From Pythium myriotylum (taxonomy: Eukaryota; Oomycota; Peronosporomycetes; Pythiales; Pythiaceae): 64,000 nt of DNA. The notes beneath the pieces were generated by a model. It was not told the origin of the DNA, did no database searches, and worked only from the letters and a program-made list of their open reading frames with translations. Position 1 is the first letter of the stretch. Each line of letters begins with the position of its first letter. The DNA is taken from positions 2,418,001-2,482,000 of the forward strand of contig JALJCQ010000001.1 in NCBI GenBank assembly GCA_023091665.1. Direction: 5' to 3'. Shown here in pieces: positions 19,617 to 30,726 of this stretch. A program made the translations under genes and the position numbers.

Positions 19617-20427
19617 GTTCTGACATCAAGTCGACCTGCAGACCCACTAACCTGGCGCATTCGCCATCCACATTCCTTCCACAGATCATCTCGTGTCTCC
19701 ATTGCGCTCGAACTGCGACTGCTCAAGATCCACGGGTCCTCGTTCATACCGGGGGGAGTCCGGTTTCCACATCGCCCTATACCGCCCTATACCGCCCCAT
19801 ACCGCCCGCCGAGTTCGTCCGGTTTCTTTGTCCGGATAGGTGGATAGTTGGTATCGATATGTGGGCCACATAACTACACTGATACACTGCACTCTTCAAC
19901 CAAGAAATCCATTTTGCCAACTCCAACAAGCTTGTCACGACAAGTACCAAGGAATGGTGAGCACATCCATACACAAAACACAAATCTCATTCACAGCTAA
20001 ATGACGAATGAGTTGATCGATTGCAGGTTTCCACTTGTAGACATGCGGCGTTCACACGCACGATTCGTACTCAGCGGTCCACACCTCCGCTTCTTTTGCT
20101 GGCAATTGGCGCATGCCTTCGTCGTGATCGTCGTGGGTGGAAGAGATGCTGGGTTACGTGGTATCACGGCCGTCGCGCTGCCTCTTTTTGAGGCGCTTGA
20201 CTATGTGACGGAGCTGGGTTGCTGTGAGTTGCGAATTTGGCTTCAGCGTTGCGTACCAGTCTGCAATACTCTCCCACTTTCCCCGCACACTCTCGCCGAT
20301 CGCAGCATGTGCGTGGCAGCAACAAGTGCTCACGACCCTGGCAGTCATTTGGAGATGGGGCCATCACATCATCGACGGCCGACTTGCGTGGTCCTGCGAC
20401 TAAGCACGACTCTGTCACCAAGCTGCG
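19617..20427. other. Intergenic, short tandem repeat, no gene recognised
   Basis: About 810 bp upstream of the methyltransferase-like gene and of the RNase H relic. Contains the 10-bp tandem repeat listed separately. Open frames here show no family resemblance; part may be decayed retroelement sequence. Confidence 0.4.
19773..19808. repeat. 10-bp tandem repeat, about 3.6 copies
   Basis: Unit CGCCCTATAC repeated with one substitution (CCCCAT in the third copy). Direct reading of the sequence; no function assigned. Confidence 0.7.
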
Positions 20428-21098
20428 ATGCGCTCCTCCTTCCGGAGCCTCATTGACCGGTTCCCTCGCGGACCATGGCTTCGAGATCCGCGACGCGCGG
20501 TGCTCCACGCGCTGGACGAGCGAGCAGGGATTGAGTCGTCTTCGAGTTTCGTCACCAAGCCGGGAAGCAGGTTCGTGCTCTTCTTCGACGGCGGATCCCG
20601 TGGCAACCCCGGACCTGGCGGTGCCGGTGCGGTCATCATTGCAACGGACGCAGATGCAGTGACAGTGAGGATAGTTTGGAGCGCCTGCATGTCCTACGCT
20701 ACCTGCATCACCACGAACAACCAAGCTGAATACCTCGGCCTCATCACGGGTCTGGCGGCCGCTGAAACACATCGGTGGCGCCTGGATGTTGTCTGGGATA
20801 GCGCGCTTATCCTGGGGCAGATGCGCAGCTACAGACCACCTCGCCACCCGACCCTCCGACCCCTCTACGCGGAAGCTCGGCGATTAGCTGATCGGGTTCG
20901 CGTCGCACGTGGACTCACCACCTTCGAGCCTACAATAAGATGGCCGACCTCGCGGCCAACATTGCTATGGACACCAGACGAAGTGTCCAGGGGCTCCATA
21001 TCCAGCCACGGGAACACCACTCCCGGCTTGAGGCCCACCTGGCCACAGACTGTTACGAATGGCAATCGCGCCATCTTCGCCACGATTCATCGTGGTAG
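20428..21098 (+). pseudogene. Retroelement RNase H relic, frameshifted
   Basis: The plus-strand frame beginning at 20428 encodes an RNase H core: FDGGSRGNPGPGGAGAV (first Asp at residue 54, codon 20587), NNQAEYLGL (Glu 101) and a third Asp in WDSALIL, where the usual form is GDSA. Around 20900-20925 the homology moves to another frame: TWTHHLRAYNKMADLAANIAMD, carrying the fourth catalytic Asp, read up to a TAG at 21096-21098. The shift means no intact protein is made. This RNase H type is the C-terminal module of retrotransposons common in oomycete genomes; reverse transcriptase, LTRs and integrase are not seen nearby, so only a fragment remains. Confidence 0.7.
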
Positions 21099-21467
21099 TT
21101 CAATAGGGTAGATCACCCAGCTACAGTATAGGAGTTCATTAATTGCGATCCAATAGACCTCACGTTCAAAGCAAAGCTCCAGACGGGGAGGGTAGGCACG
21201 CTGGTCGAGCCCGGTTTGGAGCAATCGCCGGCACGTGTCCTTGTCCATTGTCGTGCTTGTGTGAGTCTGATCAATTTGGTTCAGGACGGCCGCCAGTTGC
21301 GTCGGAGTCGAGCGGGCGGCGGAACGGGTGGGCGGCGGATTGCGGAGCCTGCGGCCCCGCAATACCGCAAGACCCGATCCACTCGCAGGATGTGGCAGTT
21401 CAGATATGGAGATCTCCGTATCCTGCATTGCGTCCCTTTGTGTGATATCAGAGATCCGAGTTGGAGA
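21099..21467. other. Intergenic, upstream of DUF4246 gene
   Basis: About 370 bp. The DUF4246 frame is open back to 21216 but that part has no family resemblance and is treated as untranslated. No other feature seen. Confidence 0.45.
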
Positions 21468-23600
21468 ATGGAGACCGAGTCGACGCCGACGGCTGTGTGG
21501 GCGTCGCCGTCGCTCACGTTCCGCGGACGCATCTTCCGCCCGGAGTACGGCTACACGCCGCGCACGCTGCTGGAGCTTCGCATCCGCGCGGGTATCGGCG
21601 CCATCCTCAACAAGCGCGAGTGGTGGGTCAAGTGGAGGCGCGACGACGGCGCGATCCGCGACAAGTGGCTCACCGAGTTCGAGCGCAGCTTCATCGAGGA
21701 AACGTTCGTCTGGTCGACCCACGAGTGGTCAGTGTGGGGGCTCGACCAAGCTGTGCTCTCGAGATTCGACAAGTTTCCAACGGACGGCACCGACGAGCAG
21801 AAACGAGCTTTCATCGACGAGGTGTGTTCGACCATCCCATATAATCTTATCTGGAACGAGGAATGGTGGGAGGACTACGGCAATGAGGAGCTCGAGGATG
21901 GTAGCGAGGGTGAGGATCGCTTTTCGGAGACGCCGGAGCAATTCAATGAGCGCAACGAGAAAATGAACCCATATGGCCAGATTACGTGGTACTACGACTT
22001 GGTGCTCCTGAACAGAGAAGTCCGCGAGATACCCTTTGATCAGTGGGAGGCTCCACATGAGTTCGAGCTTGGTACAGAGCCGGCGGTCGACATGGCGACC
22101 AACTTAGTCTTGGCTGTTCACCGTGGCGAAGTGACACGAGACAACTTCGCAACCTTCGCCCCTGATGGTGATCTTCGCACGGAGATTGTGAATGCGCTGT
22201 GGTTTCATATTGATCGCATAATGTCTGAACTCATCGAGATCCGTCAATGCATCATCAAGACGATTGAGAAGGTCATCGAGAACAATCGGCTCGATGCTGA
22301 ACTCATCACCGAGTTCGTTTCCCCTGGTCCACTGCAAGAAACGTGGATGAGTGACATCATGGTGAAAGACTCACTGAAGAAAAAGTTTCAAAAGGAAGTT
22401 GGAGCTCTGGAGAATGTGCCAGACGCAGAGAAAGACTGGCACCCAGAATCTAACAACCAGGTGCTTGATCTCCTTCATCCATCTTTATACTGTTGCGTGT
22501 TCGGGACAACGAAGGGGGTGACTTCTGTCTCCAGTGATGATACTCGTGACGAAGATATCGTGAAGCAGATGCAACGCTTGACATTTAGTGCGTCCCATGT
22601 CGTGGAAAACAAGTATCGTGGAACAGCCGGCTACCAGTGGATTCCAAGTGACTTTCAGGTCGACAAACATGGAAATGTTCAAATATTGTCGTACATCAAC
22701 AATCTCCATCCGGTGAAATACCGAGCAATGTACGACTCGATTGCACTCATCTTCAAGGAGTTTGTTCCGATGTTGGATCGCGTGCTCTCTTGTCTGCTGA
22801 ATCAAGATGGCCCGCTCCCCACCATGGACTATTTTGATACTTACCAACGAGAGACTCACGAAGTTCCTGTGCATCCTCCGATTCCAGAGATTCTCCGCCT
22901 TCACCCACCGGGCACTCCATTTACTTTGCGTGGTAAGAAGGTTCAAGTCATCGTCAAGATTGCTGAGATTGTATTGACTCCAGAGAGTCCCTCTTATCCC
23001 GGAGGCTCCTGGCATGTAGAGGGCTCGGATGCGGAGCAAATCGTTGCAACTGGAATCTACTACTTCGGCTGCGAGAACATCACCGAGTCGAGGCTTTCGT
23101 TTCGTGTGATCGTGAGAGAACCAGATTACCAGCAAGACGATACACTGGGCATGGCAGCGGCCTATGGACTGATTCGCGATGAGCGATTGGTACAATCGTT
23201 GGGTTCCATCACTGCAATGGAAGATCGGTGCATCGTGTTTCCGAACACTCTTCAGCATCGAGTGGAGCCGTTCGAGCTCGCCGACCAGACCAAGCCTGGT
23301 GTTCGGAAGATCCTGGCGTTCTTCGTCGTGGACCCGTCGAAGCAGATCCCGTCGACCGCAGTGATCCCTCCGCAGCAAGCCGACTGGATCCGCCAACGTC
23401 AAGAGCCCATCCTGGACCAGCTACAGAGCGTTTGGTCTCTTCCGGAAGGTGTGATCGACAAGACTGTCAAAGAGCTTCTCGGCACGGGAATGACGCTGGA
23501 GGAGGCGAAAGCACACCGCCTCGAGCTCATGGAAGAGCGCAAGCCGGCGCCGGAGGAGGACGAGGACTACGAACTCTTCTTTTCGCTCTGCGAGCATTGA
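21468..23600 (+). CDS. DUF4246 protein, putative 2-oxoglutarate/Fe(II) oxygenase-like
   Basis: 710 residues from the Met at 21468 (METESTPTAVW). The whole protein has DUF4246 character: LQVIVK-type strand (KVQVIVKIAEIVLTPE), PGGSWHVEG, YYFGCENITESRLSFR and HRVEPFELAD. A double-stranded beta-helix oxygenase site can be proposed: H516 and E518 in SWHVEG, H597 in QHRVEP and R613 in GVRKILAFFVVDP, that is H-x-E...H...R. Such proteins are common in fungi and oomycetes; no substrate is known to me. Single exon, acidic C terminus. Confidence 0.75.
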   Translation: METESTPTAVWASPSLTFRGRIFRPEYGYTPRTLLELRIRAGIGAILNKREWWVKWRRDDGAIRDKWLTEFERSFIEETFVWSTHEWSVWGLDQAVLSRFDKFPTDGTDEQKRAFIDEVCSTIPYNLIWNEEWWEDYGNEELEDGSEGEDRFSETPEQFNERNEKMNPYGQITWYYDLVLLNREVREIPFDQWEAPHEFELGTEPAVDMATNLVLAVHRGEVTRDNFATFAPDGDLRTEIVNALWFHIDRIMSELIEIRQCIIKTIEKVIENNRLDAELITEFVSPGPLQETWMSDIMVKDSLKKKFQKEVGALENVPDAEKDWHPESNNQVLDLLHPSLYCCVFGTTKGVTSVSSDDTRDEDIVKQMQRLTFSASHVVENKYRGTAGYQWIPSDFQVDKHGNVQILSYINNLHPVKYRAMYDSIALIFKEFVPMLDRVLSCLLNQDGPLPTMDYFDTYQRETHEVPVHPPIPEILRLHPPGTPFTLRGKKVQVIVKIAEIVLTPESPSYPGGSWHVEGSDAEQIVATGIYYFGCENITESRLSFRVIVREPDYQQDDTLGMAAAYGLIRDERLVQSLGSITAMEDRCIVFPNTLQHRVEPFELADQTKPGVRKILAFFVVDPSKQIPSTAVIPPQQADWIRQRQEPILDQLQSVWSLPEGVIDKTVKELLGTGMTLEEAKAHRLELMEERKPAPEEDEDYELFFSLCEH

Positions 23601-23851
23601 AGCCATCTTGAAAAAGTCCTCGATTCCCCATACTTGATACGCTATGAAAAAACCAGGTTCCTCATTTGCTCGCATGGGTGAGTCCGTACTGGTCCGGTAG
23701 CCCATTTTTTGTGACTTTGTGACTTGCGTCCTCGCCGGTTCAGTCATCGGCGGTCTGCCACGTGCGTCGCAGGTGATCAAGAGGACGAAGAGCGCGTCGC
23801 TTCTCCCGCGCGGCGCCACGCGTCGAGCCCCAGTCGTCAGAGAACCCACGG

Positions 23852-26366
23852 ATGGCACGCGCGTACGGAGGCGTCGTGGCGCTCGCGCTCGCGGTCCACA
23901 CGGCGGCGGAAGCGGCCGGCATCTCGCTCCAGCTGCATCGCCACCCGGGCCCCGTGCCCCGCTATGACACGTACCAGCGACGGCGCCTCAAGGGCGAGGG
24001 AGAGCCGTTCGAGTCGGTCCCGCTCAATCTCGGCATGGGGTGAGTTAGACGCTGGCGTGGGTGCAACGGAGGACGCGTGGCGACTGACGACGTGTTGGTG
24101 ACAGCACGCACTACGCTTGGGTCTACGCAGGCACACCGCCACAGCGCGCATCAGTCATCGCAGACACCGGCAGTAGCATCATGGCATTCCCCTGCTCCGA
24201 GTACGTCGTTGCATTGACGCTTCCGATCCTGTTATCCGCAGAGCCTTACGTGATGAAAATTGCTTGGTGGTAGATGCACAGGCTGCGGAAACCACACAGA
24301 CCCACGTTTCGTTGAGAGCAACTCGTCGACGCTCACGCATGTCACATGCACCGACCAGGGGCATTTCTTTTGCCAGGGTTGTGGCGGCATGGACAGCGCC
24401 AAGAAGACGTGCGAGATCTCGCAGGTGAGTAAACATCGTGGGAGTTGCATACTTGATAGGGAGACTCACAAGTTTACAACGTGTCAGTCGTACATGGAAG
24501 GAAGCAGTTGGCATGCGACAGTCGTTGAGGACATCGTTTATCTCGGCGGCGCTAACAGCTACCGTGATACCTCGATGCGAGATACCTACGGCACACACTT
24601 CAAGTTTGGGTGTCAAGTCAGTGCGACAGGACTCTTCATCTCTCAGGTCGCCGATGGCATCATGGGCCTTGCGAACAACGGTATGAGAATGATTACTCTT
24701 CAGGGACAGGGAGAGTTTTCATAGCCCTTACGCCGATTGTTTTCTTTTCTTCAGACCATCACTTGGTAGCCAAGCTGTACAACGAGAAGAAGATCCCTAA
24801 CAAGCTCTTCTCGCTGTGCTTCGCCCAAGATGGAGGTTCCATGTCAATTGGTGCCCCTGACGTATCGAGGCACAAGGGAGAGATTAGCTACGCCACGTTA
24901 GTCAAGACCGTGGGTCATGAGTACGTTCATTCAGTGAAACAAAGGGTTGGAAGAGGACGCTGATTCTGACGCTTCTATTTGCAGCTTCTACGGCGTTGAG
25001 TTGCGCGATGTTCGCATCGGTGGTGCATCTATCGATCCGCCGAAAACGAGTCTTGAATTTGGTCGTTACATTGTGGATAGTGGCACAACCGATTCTTACT
25101 TACCCAGCTCGATGAGGCAAGCTTTCCAAGCCGCCTTCAAGAAAGCCAGTGGCTTCGATTACCACGTGTCGTCTTCGCTGTGCCAAGGGTACAGCGAGAA
25201 AGATATCTCTAAGCTTCCAAATGTCGAGCTCGTCCTCGGCGCGGAAGACGGCGGCAATCTTACCCTCGTCGTGACTCCTGACCAGTATCTTTTGCAAGAG
25301 GCCAACGGTAAATTGTGCTCCGGCATATTCTTGTCTGAATCAAGTGGCGGAGGTTTGTACATTAGAAGCTGCGTGATACTACTTAGTGAGTGTTGCGACT
25401 AACGCATGCTTGTTGTATTCGGTAGTCATCGGAGCCAACATTATGATGGATCACGACGTCATCTTTGACCAGGGCAAGCAGCGTGTTGGCTTTGTGAGTG
25501 CCGATTGCGATTACAACAGTGTGCCTCGCTCCGGGATCCCACCAGCTAATTTGACTACGCCGTCGACTTCATCACCTCCGTCGACGTCCCCAAGTCCGAG
25601 TGCTGTGGTAGCTGAGCCCTCACCATCCCCATCTGTCGCTACTGCTGTCCCAGATACGACCGCGCCTGCTGTAGCTGTCGTGACGGATGCACCAGAACCG
25701 ACGGAGGCGATTACGCCCGCTGTGAAGAGTTCGGCGCCAACGGCAACTGAAGCCAGTCCTAGGGTGACTCCCAGTGCTGACTCCCCCACTACAAAGCCAA
25801 GCCAAGCGCCTTTGCCTGCGGCGACGACTGAAGCGCCACAGCCAACACCGACAGAGTCCCCTCAGACCACGAAACCTGCAGCAACATCAACATCGCCAAC
25901 CCCGACATCTGGGGAGTCTGAAGTGAAAGATGGTATCTCCACCGCAGCGGACACATCGACCGAGTCTGAAGAGGAGCATCCTATCGTGCTGACAATAGTT
26001 GGGACAGTTCTTGCGGTTGCCTTCATTCTCGTCGCCGTGCTATCTGTTCGACGTCACAAGAAGACCAAGCGTGAGAAGAAGTGGCGCCGTGTGAAAGAGA
26101 CTGACGGTGACGAAGACGACGCGGATGATGATGAAGAAGAGCTGATGGAACATACTCCAGGACAAAAGAAGGGCGGCGCAAGTCGCTCGGACGCGTTCGA
26201 AGATGATGATGGCGAAGACGACGATGACGACGAGAACATTCGACCAGACCGGCAACTGGGAGTCGCCGATAGTGACGAAGATGATGATGACGACGAGATT
26301 TTTGAGAAGGATACTGTCGACCACGACGAGCATAAGCACGACACGCGGATGCTGGAGCAGTTGTAG
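23852..26366 (+). CDS. Membrane-anchored aspartic protease, plasmepsin V-like, copy 1
   Basis: Seven exons: 23852-24039, 24105-24200, 24274-24424, 24488-24680, 24755-24920, 24985-25352, 25426-26366; introns 63-74 nt; 700 residues. N-terminal signal sequence, catalytic ADTGSS (D83) and VDSGTT (D296), a Cys-rich insert after the first site (CSECTGCGNHTDP ... C-x-x-C ... CEIS) and the flap SYMEGSS. A long Thr/Pro/Ser-rich stalk follows, then one membrane segment (about 572-595) and a very acidic cytosolic tail of Asp/Glu runs. Pepsin-like (A1) with the Cys-rich insert and C-terminal anchor as in plasmepsin V and related plant/oomycete proteases; such enzymes process secretory cargo. Substrate not deducible. 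Tandem with the next gene. Confidence 0.85.
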
Positions 26367-26675
26367 TTGTGAGCTTGGAGCACATGTCAGAGGAAAGAAA
26401 GGAGACGACGAGGAGAGTGACGTATTTTGTATTTTGTGTTTACCTCGCACAGATTTACAGCGTATTTTTAGCTTCGATTTTCACCAATCACATCATGACT
26501 CAGCTGACGACTGCCTCTTGATTGGCTTGTGCGACCTGTCTAGTCCCTCCTTTTTTGCCGCTGACTCTGCTCACCAAAAACGAAGTTGACACGAGGCGGA
26601 ACCTGCATGGACTGAGAGGAAGTCTCGCTTGGTGCTCCATCAACGCTGCTTCGTTGCCACCCACAGCGACTCAGA

Positions 26676-28778
26676 ATGGTAATCGTCAAGGTCCTAACAG
26701 GCGCGCTGGCTGCAGCCGCGTACGTCGTGTTTTCGACGGCGGAAGAGCCCCCACACGCGTCGCCAAAGCTCATTCAGATCCCTTTGAAACGCCACTCGAT
26801 CGCTCACAGCCCGCAGCATCGCGCAATGAGACTATTGCATCAACAAGAGCGAATCCGTCGTCGGTTGATTGAGGAAGAAACGAATGCCACTGCGGACGGG
26901 TCAGCAAATGAGACGGTTGGCGCGGTTGTGTTCAGCGAAGTGCCTCTTGGCGTTGGATACGGGACCCACTACGCAGAGCTGTACTTGGGCATTCCAACGC
27001 AGAAAGCCTCTGTGATTGTGGACACAGGTAGCCACCTGACGGCACTGCCATGCAGCACATGTGAAGGATGTGGGCACCACACAGACCCGTTGTTTGACGT
27101 GAGCAAGTCGCAGACTGCGAAATACGTCACCTGCAAGCAGTACTCAGGCTGTACAACTTGCGAAAAAGACAAGTGCTACATCAGCCAGGTATGTAGAATC
27201 TATTGTTGTGAGGCGCATGGATAAACGCTTATCTCTTCGCACACGTCCATCGTAGAGTTACACAGAGGGAAGCATGTGGTCCGCAGTCGTGATTGACGAT
27301 CTGGTGTGGCTTGGTGGGATGAGCGACAAGCATCCTGAGCGATTCCTCAAGCACTACGGCGTACGCTTTCCCGTTGGCTGTCAGACCAAAGAGACCGGTA
27401 AACGACTTGAGTTTTAAGAGGGTCGTTTTCAATTGGGGCTCACTTGTGCTTCTGCCTTAGGCTTGTTCATAACCCAAAAGGAGAACGGTATTATGGGGTT
27501 CGGCCGAGATAAAGCAACTTTGATTTCCTACATGGTGGCGGAAAAGCGTGTTGAACAGAATGTGTTCGCCATGTGCTTCAGCCCCAAAGGAGGCAGCCTC
27601 GTGCTGGGAGGAGTGGACTACAGTCACCACCTCACTCAGGTGGCCTATACCCCGCTCATGGGCGGAAACTCGGCTTGGTATCCTGTCAAGGTCAAAGATA
27701 TCCTCGTGGGCGAGTACACCCTCGGGGTGAAGGCGTCAGAGCTCAACACGTACGAATATCCTTCCGATTGCCCATACACCTGGCACTCATTGTGTTTGAT
27801 GTAGCGGAAAAGGGGTGATTGTAGATAGCGGTACGACGGATACGTTCTTCGTGTCGGCCGCCTCACGAGCTTTCAACAAAATCTTCTCCAAGCTCGCTGA
27901 TACTGACTATAGTGAAGACCGCATGGATGTATCGGAGAAAGATTTGCCAAAGCTCCCGAACATCACAATCGTGCTGGAAGGCAGTGGGCCTGAAGGTGAC
28001 ATCTTACTCGAGGTTCCTCCGTCAAAATACCTTACAAAGTCTGACGATGGCACATACTACGGGAACTTCCACTTCACCGAGCGAAGTGGAGGAGGTGGGT
28101 ATTGACTTCTAGTCGTTTGTCGGTATGGCTGCTGAAGGGTCTCTTCTTGATAGTCCTCGGAGCCAGTACAATGGTTGGTTATGACGTCATCTTTGACCTG
28201 GAGAAGAAGCGAATTGGCTTTGCCGAGTCTTTGTGTGGTGAGTCGACGGGTTCTTCCTCGTGGGGGTAGAACTTTGCTTGGCTAACAGCCTCGGGTTTGA
28301 ACATTTAGACGCACTGGACCCACAGACCAAGACGTTCGCGCCACCGTCCGAACCGAAAAAGATTACCGAGCCAACTATTGAGAGCAGCAACTCATCGTCC
28401 TCCGGTGGTGAGGAATCCTCTCTGAAAGGTGCCGCCAAGGCCCTCTCCAGCTCTGGATCATTCTTTGCACCGGTGGTTCTAGGATCCATCGCCGGTGTTG
28501 CGGCTGTCGTTGTCTTCACTCGTTTTCGGAGACTGAAGACGTCATGGGTGCCCCTGGGTGAGACAGACACAGGGCGAGTGTCCCTGAGCCGTGGTGACAT
28601 CCTCGATGATCCCGAGCCATCATCGCCTCGACGGAATGCTAGGTCGCCCTCGTCACCGGATTCCTCCAGCACACGCAACCTCACAAATGCGACGCGTGGA
28701 CCGTCTCCACGCTTTACAATCGGGAGCGACAGCGACAGTGATCACGGCGGCTCGCCGCGCGCGACCACCGAATTGTAG
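26676..28778 (+). CDS. Membrane-anchored aspartic protease, plasmepsin V-like, copy 2
   Basis: Six exons: 26676-27188, 27256-27397, 27461-27749, 27805-28094, 28154-28237, 28309-28778; introns 55-71 nt; 595 residues. Signal peptide about 1-22; a pro-region with basic RIRRR; catalytic VDTGSH (D116) and VDSGTT (D322); Cys-rich insert (CSTCEGCGHHTDP ... C-x-x-C ... CYIS); flap SYTEGS; VLGASTMVGYDV at the end of the fold. A Ser-rich stalk, one membrane segment (FAPVVLGSIAGVAAVVVF) and a short Ser/Asp tail complete it. It shares exon logic and motifs with the preceding gene, so they are tandem paralogues, though the 5' introns of copy 1 are absent here and the acidic tail is replaced by a Ser-rich one. 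Confidence 0.85.
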
Positions 28779-28898
28779 ACGAGTAGCTCATTCTTCAACG
28801 CAAGAGCTCCGGCTGATCAGGTTCAACAGCATGGCTACAGTCACTACCTCGAGAATCGTCACAAAGGAACAGTTGCATGCAAAATAGACTGGTTTGAT

Positions 28899-29358
28899 AT
28901 GGAGACTCGCGCCATGGTGAACGCGTTCTTTAACGCAGCGTCGACGGGCGATGTGGCGACAGTGGACGAGTACATCATGGATGGTGGCGATGTGAACGTA
29001 GCTCTCGGCGATGGCTGGACAGCGCTACATGGTGCCGTGACGCGTGGACGCATTGAAGTCATCGCTCGCCTCATCGCACACGACGCCACGAATCTGAACG
29101 CGCTCACATTGTACGTAAGCGCCTATTCGTTGTCGTGGAGAAAGCCATCACCCCCAGGCAGACTGCGCTATCTACTTCTCCGAGAACACTACAGCCAGAC
29201 GGCTCTTGCTGCTCCACTATAATAGGGTCGGTACCTCAGCTCTCGGCATGGCGCTTCGTCAACGCAACAACATCGCGACGCGCATGCTGCTGGACGGCGG
29301 CGCCTCGCGCTCAACCGTTCGTACGTGGATTTCTACGCTCGCAGGAGCTCATTGCTGA
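28899..29358 (+). CDS. Short ankyrin-repeat protein, probably truncated
   Basis: Two exons, 28899-29110 and 29226-29358 (115-nt intron, longer than most here), give 114 residues. Exon 1 carries one ankyrin unit (GWTALHGAVTRGRIEVIARLI) preceded by a helical cap; exon 2 continues with GTSALGMALRQRNN and LLDGGA, the start of the next unit. A TGA at 29356 stops the frame, yet another frame (to 29684) stays open and ends with LPPVVVNHILQFAL, a plausible C-terminal helix. A frameshift, missed intron or decay is therefore likely. Confidence 0.45.
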
Positions 29359-30726
29359 CAACATTTGCGCAAACGTGGATAGCGTGGAAAGAGCTCGAGC
29401 AGGTCTGGGACGCCGCATGGCTCTGGCCCGACGTCCAGCGCCGTCTGGATCCGACCTGGTCCATTCGGTGGAGTATGCAGACCCACCATCGGTTTTCTCG
29501 CCAGGAACAGGAAAAGGGGCGACTACTCCACTGGATCAACAGCAAGTCTCAGCACCAGGATGGAGGATTCCAGGCGAGACTCCTACGCAACGAAGCCGCC
29601 ACCGAAACGACCATCGCCGCGTGGAAGTGCCTGCCTCCTGTCGTCGTGAACCACATCTTGCAGTTCGCGCTGTTCCTCTGGTAGACTAGATTCAGTCCTC
29701 GCTTCACTTCTGTCGCACGGAATGCCATCATGTCCCAAGTTGATGCTGTTGCACACGATGGCGAATCTTGCGCGCCTGATTCCACCGCCAGTTGGAAGGC
29801 TCGTCCTCGACCACCTCGGCGTGATCTCGGCGCCACTCTGGGCGGCTCCATGACGGCAGTCGCGTGCACGCTGCTCCAACGAAACACATCTTTCGCGTCA
29901 CCTCGTGCACGCGATACCCCGTGGCCGTGACGCGCTCACGCATCCATTGATTCAGCGCTGAACACTTCCCACGAGCCACAGAGCGTTGTTCAAAGACGCC
30001 TCGCGTCGCACAGAAGAGCCGCGCCGTGTACCACGGTGACCTCTTCGCCGATGCGTGTTGGGGTGTCCGGCTCCGCGGTCGCCATGGATGGCGTCTCGTG
30101 GTCGGACGCGACATTTGACGTGGTGGCGTTGCCACATCGTTTTCGCCGCTTAAACCACGGGAAGTTTGGACGGTCGCCGCCAAGTTGCTTGACGACGAAA
30201 GGACCAATCCCTCCCCCGCCGGCCCCTCGTCATCCACCAAGTCACATTTTCGCATAGGAGATCCAGTTCCGTCTCCCACACACGCCCTGCGAAAACCGAT
30301 GAGGGTGATGGTTGAACATCCGATCTGACAGGTTCTAACACGGCTTCGCGCGACCTTCGTGCGACCGTCAGAATCTCCTCATCGACCACCTGCGGATTCA
30401 CCATCCGCTGGCGCCGTGCGAGATTCGCTCGCGGCAAGCAAGCGCCACATCGCGCGCGCACTCTCTGCCTCCGCATCTCCACAGTGCACAACAGGCTCTG
30501 CCACGAGCAACTCACTCGGAGAGAGACGCCACGTCGAGAAGACCGCCTCGACCCCAGAGCCGTTCCATTCCATTCAGCACCACCGAGTCCACTGGGCGGA
30601 CCATCACTCTGCCTCCCATCTCCCCACCTGCACGGACCTCCTCGGGCTTGTGGAGAGCACGGAGATTCGCAGTCAGCTGCCGCCTGCGACCGGCCATTCG
30701 ATATTCGCCACACGGAGAAGCAAGCC
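29359..30726. other. Region without a supported gene
   Basis: GC-rich 1.4 kb with long open frames on both strands but no clear family match. Plus-strand pieces near 29620-29684 (LPPVVVNHILQF) and 29755-29850 (ARLIPPPVGRLVLDHL) look like C-terminal remnants of ankyrin/F-box-like genes, suggesting decayed copies. The last part should contain the SPX gene promoter. Confidence 0.35.

Noticed and set aside
20164..20847. Minus-strand 227-residue open frame over the RNase H relic
   Set aside because: It has no family resemblance and is antisense to a clear RNase H sequence in GC-rich DNA.
22485..23402. Minus-strand 305-residue open frame inside the DUF4246 gene
   Set aside because: Antisense shadow of a well-supported gene; no recognisable motifs.
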